64,000 nucleotides of DNA from Datnioides undecimradiatus (Eukaryota; Chordata; Actinopteri; Lobotiformes; Datnioididae): the NCBI GenBank assembly GCA_008933995.1, contig WARS01000043.1:1912001-1976000 (forward strand). The letters run 5' to 3'. Shown one piece after another: positions 60,330-64,000 of the stretch (position 1 is the stretch's first letter; every line of letters starts with the position of its first letter). A program made the position numbers and the translations under genes. The notes beneath the pieces were generated by a model. It was not told where the DNA came from and made no database searches. It was given only the letters and a program-made list of their open reading frames with translations.

Positions 60330-61775
60330 GTGTTTGCATCCCATGTGCAGCCAAAAGTCACTGTTGACATTGGTGTATTTTAAACACGCAGCTGTCCAGC
60401 CTCTGCTCAGAAATGACAACCTTGATGTTAAATGTTTAAAGAAGTATCAGCCAATCTCCCAAATGCCGTGTGTCTCTAAAACAATGGAGAAAATTTTTCA
60501 GCCGCAAAAGCAAACTTTACCTGAATACCAACAAGATCCTTGAGTTCAAAGCTGTCGGCAACACTGATACAGCTCTATGCGTTGATAAATGATCTGTTAC
60601 TTTCTGTTCGCTTGGGGGAAAAGGCAAAACTTTAGCGCTGTAGACTTTAACATCCTTTTGACACATCTCAAAATATAAGTTAGTATTAAGTGAGTGAGTG
60701 TAAGTACTGCACTAGCTCAAATCTTAAAAGTTGAAAATTATCAGTGGCCAAACAGGAGGTCGGTTTTCCTCCTCCTCTGCCTCTGTAACTTATGTGGTCC
60801 CTCAGGGATCCGTCCTAGGGCCAGTACTATTTTACCTGTACATGCTTCTTCTCTGAAACATTATTCATAAGTATAACGTCTCCTGTCACTTCTACACTGA
60901 TAATCCTCAGATGTACCCCCAGTTAAAATCTAGGGATTCCCTACAACCTCTCTCAGACCGTTTTGAGGACATCAAAAGCGAACTGGCAAACTATTTCAGT
61001 CAGCAAAACAGCAATAAAACTGATGTACTTATCTTTGGCTGCAGAATCCATATCACCTGTATGCTTGGCCACCTCAACCCATATTTAAAGTCACCTGGGT
61101 GCTGTCTTGCTTTCTTGATAAACCATCTTCAAACTTAAGGTAATCCTGTTTCCCCATGATATGCAAAAAGTAACTTACAGCCATGTTTTCATTGCAGCGT
61201 CTTATACTTTGGCCTTCCCCAGTCTTTATTAGCTTGCCTTCAGTTGGTCCGAAATGCAGTTACAAAGACTATGACTGGCATTAAAAGGTGCACGCACGCC
61301 ACCCCAGTCGTAGCTCCACTTCACCGGCTCCCTGTTCGTTTCAGAATTCAATCTGAGACCTTGCTGATTACTTTCAAGGCTCTTAATGGTCAGGCCTCAT
61401 CTTAGATCACAGACCTTTATTCTCTGCCACTTAGCTCCTCAGGTGTCTTAAATCTGACCACAAATCTCTATTGTATGTCCCACGGTCACGACTAAAACTA
61501 AAAGGTGACGGAGCCTTTGCAGTCGATGCTCTGTGATTTCTGAAACAGCTGTTGTTAGACGTTAGATGAGCTCTGTCATCTCCACTTTTAAATCCATGCT
61601 GATTGGCCTTTTCAGCCCAGGGGTTCTTTTGAATTTGCCCTCATCCCTTTTTGCTTCGTCACTGGCATGTTTCCTATTGTTTTTGTTTTTTTTCAAATGT
61701 AAACTTCAATCATCTTTTGAACAGCACTTTGGTCAAATTGACTAAATGTGCTCTACGAATAAACTTGACTTATCT
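60330..61775 (+). pseudogene. decayed L2/CR1-type LINE, reverse transcriptase to 3' end
   Basis: The motifs are in the order expected of an L2-like ORF2. They are YFKHAAVQPLLRNDNLD; KKYQPISQMPCVSKTMEK (NYRPIS..PF.SK..EK); VTYVVPQGSVLGPVLFYL; FYTDNPQMYP in place of YADDTQLY; LSDRFEDIKSELANYF, then KTDVLIFG; and LQLVRNAVTKTMTGIKRC, then TPVVAPLHRLPVRFRIQ. The 3' end aaatgtgctctacgaataaa then cttgactt is the usual tail. Frameshifts, stops and loss of the catalytic Asp pair show it is long dead. Confidence 0.82.
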
Positions 61776-62114
61776 TTCCAGCCATTTAAAAGTGGGTATC
61801 CAACATAATTGTGTGGTGTTGCACTGCGTGAATGAAATCCCAATGTCATGAGCAATTCCAAACCAGTGTGTGTCAGCCATAATAGTTCAGTCACAGTAGC
61901 TGTTTCTGTAAACACGAGCTTTACGCGCTGTTTGAAGTAATGTGTTAGGAAAGGTCGAAAACAGCGAAATTAAAAAAACAAATTCATTCTCAGGTTTGCC
62001 AAAATCAAAAATAAAAGATTTTTGCCCTTTTCAAAAAGCAATTAGCACATTTAATGGGAGATGGAAACACATTTTTGCATAAGTCCTGACAGAGGCATTA
62101 CTGATCAGCTGTTC
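61776..62114. other. spacer between two LINE relics
   Basis: AT-rich, nothing recognised. Confidence 0.5.
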
Positions 62115-63560
62115 TTCCCCTTCTTTTAAATTACTGATGGATATCGGTAAACAACTTTGGGGCTTGTACTGTCACCTGCTGTGCAAAACTGTGTAATATC
62201 ATATGTTTTTTTACTTTTTTTTTAGCAGAATCTTCCCAAAAATCTTCCATCCTTTAAAAAAAAACGAAAGAGCGACTTTCAGCCCTCCTCACTCTCCTTC
62301 TGCTCCCATCAGATTTCCACTCCTTTCCCTCTTCTCGGACATTATCACCCTTTTCCATTTCCACTTCATACGCAGCGTAATGCGATATGATAAAAGTGTT
62401 TACTTTAACTCCACAGCTCCCACACTCCTCACTGTTGCCCCCCCTCGAACAAACAGACAAAGTGTCACACAGGATTAAATGGCAGTATGAGTTTTGTTAT
62501 GACGATTTCCTCTCTTCTGCCTTTCTGGTCTTCCTCACAACTCTTCTGCCGTATCTCCATTCCTTTCTTCTCAATCACTATTTTCCAACTGGAAGTGGTT
62601 TTGTTATTTCCTTTTGCAGTGCCCTTTTGCTAGTTCATCATAACACTCATTCCCTTTCAACCTCTTAATGTGCTGACGCCCAACAGAACTGTACATCAAT
62701 ACCATCTGCATCTTCAGCCCAATGTATCCCAATAATGGCTCCCACTGTTTCTGCTTCATATACAGATAACTGGCCAGGCATTGTTGTGGAGATATATATT
62801 GAACTCAGGGGCATACACACCAGTTCCTTCACATCCCTGTTTGTGCTAATAATAGTGTTTATCTCCAAATTCATACGTTTCCCATTTTATTTCATTTTGT
62901 TTTTATTTATTTATTTATGAAAAAGGGGGGTACACTACTAATCCGGTTGCCAAGGTGTCTCTTTATCTGCCCCTAGTTATGTTCGGCCACAGCTCGGAGT
63001 AGATCTATGACGTTTTATGCATTTTCTATCCAGGTGTAAATGCTGTTCAGCAAATAACATCAGCTTCTCAACACCAATCCTGTGCTCACTCCAAATATCG
63101 TGTCCCAAGACTTGCTTGTTGGCAACTTGAACCCTAACTCTTTTACTTTCTACTTGCTTGATCACTTATTGCACATTTCTTCCCACCATCGATCGGCCCC
63201 GCTGGCTGCATATAGCACTGATGTGATGCATCCATCTAAATTTGCAAAGATGTCAATTACCATAATGTTGAGCAGTACGGGGTTGATTGCACCCCCCTGG
63301 AGGGCGGGAGGCTACCATTTTGTACTACAAAATGCATCAACCTTGAGTCTAAATTTTCCATGTATAATTATCCAATTATACATCTACCCTTCAATACCCA
63401 TTTTACTTCAGCAACCTTTCCCTCCACATAGATTCATATGCTTTTTCAATGTCATTCAGTTTATACTATTGCCTATAACCCTCTCTATGTTGTCCTCACT
63501 GCAGTGTAGCAACTGCAGCTACACAAATAGCTAAACTCTTCCTTATGAATGAAGACGTGA
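62115..63560 (-). pseudogene. decayed LINE with reverse transcriptase and RNase H
   Basis: Read on the minus strand, across frames. RT pieces are NDIEKAYESMWRERLLK, then a GGAINPVLLNIMVIDIFANL match to the PQGS..SP.LF.IMI.D.F region, then LYAAS where YADD is expected. An RNase H-like segment lies at about 62665-62874 (VYEAETVGAIIGIHWAED, then DVQFCWASAH, like W.PAH). Next comes a Cys-containing tail, then HYAAYEVEMEKG. The end cagcaggtgacagtacaagc, then aaagttgtttacc, resembles the 3' UTR of RNase H-bearing fish LINEs (I/Nimb-like). The clade is an inference. Confidence 0.65.
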
Positions 63561-64000
63561 GTCATAGTAAGCTTTAGTTGCTCTTTACTGTGGCTCTTTC
63601 TTTCATCATACAAGGTTTGTTTTAGCTACAAATAAATCAAATGCATTTTTCATGTAAATGGTATTTTTTAACATTAGCTTATGAATGCAATTATGAAATG
63701 CATGCAGTTGGACACAGAAATGGAGCTGTGCTATTTCAGCTAGCCTCCTCGAACTAAAACAATGAACCAGGAACATCAGCGCCAAAACTGCCCTTCAAAA
63801 TAAAAGCTCCTTCAAAAATAAAAGTCCATTCAGATTTATGCCTGAAAGGCAACACACTCTCTGTTAGAGTACATGCAGTAGCCCATTATCTTTTATCTTC
63901 TCCATCCATGCCCACATGAGGTGTCAACACTGTGGGTCTATGTTAACAAGATTAGCAGGATGCTTCCTCAGCTAGTTGAATGACAGCACATATTACTTAC
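63561..64000. other. no feature recognised at the right edge
   Basis: AT-rich. Two near-identical direct repeats (ttcaaaaataaaag / ttcaaaataaaag) lie at about 63795-63825. Confidence 0.45.

Noticed and set aside
63082-63534. 150-codon plus-strand open frame, the longest unassigned one
   Set aside because: It lies antisense to the LINE RT relic read on the minus strand. Its content is hydrophobic/low-complexity and matches no family.

Overview
The window looks like nuclear DNA of a ray-finned fish, probably a percomorph teleost. It holds two recognisable protein-coding genes, both with short exons, canonical GT-AG introns and vertebrate orthologues. The rest is AT-rich non-coding DNA with teleost-style transposon relics: Tc1/mariner, a TTAA-flanked element with a THAP-like remnant, a hAT-like element, CR1/L2-, RTE- and RNase H-bearing LINE fragments, and two tRNA-derived SINEs. 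Nothing bacterial, organellar, rRNA-like or CRISPR-like was seen.

Left part (1-16.4 kb). Two genes stand head to head. On the minus strand is gask1b (fam198b), encoding a Golgi-associated type II membrane protein. Three coding exons are present (7418-8297, 5388-5605, 3181-3407). The last coding exon or exons were not found and probably lie left of the window. On the plus strand is a complete tmem144 gene: eleven coding exons from 9837 to 16219, joining without a phase break into 354 codons plus stop, with a poly(A) signal at 16342. About 1.5 kb separates the two start codons and probably contains both promoters. The same neighbour pair is found at human 4q32.1, which supports both identifications. 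A 760-bp TTAA-flanked element lies at 724-1483, on the left flank or in the last gask1b intron.

Right part (16.4-64 kb). No confident gene was found. The main landmarks are: a Tc1 element with complete inverted repeats (23735-25797), whose transposase is broken by an internal deletion and by a nested LINE tail; a hAT-like short element with an 8-bp target duplication (30650-31113); a 5'-truncated Tc1-like transposase whose DD34E catalytic half is still open (41157-41849, minus); LINE relics at 46790-47265, 50409-51000, 52751-53200, 60330-61775 and 62115-63560; an RTE-type 5' fragment at 35690-35990; SINEs at 20622-20815 and 34836-35068; and several microsatellites. Two small phase-compatible candidate exons at 39115-39442 could be the 5' end of an unrecognised gene, but this is weak. 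Several AT-rich stretches resemble conserved non-coding elements of a gene desert; that is an impression that needs alignment.

I found no convincing undescribed biological system. The most interesting items are the TTAA element with a THAP-like remnant, the open catalytic Tc1-like ORF, the candidate exons near 39.1-39.4 kb, and the compact gask1b/tmem144 divergent promoter.
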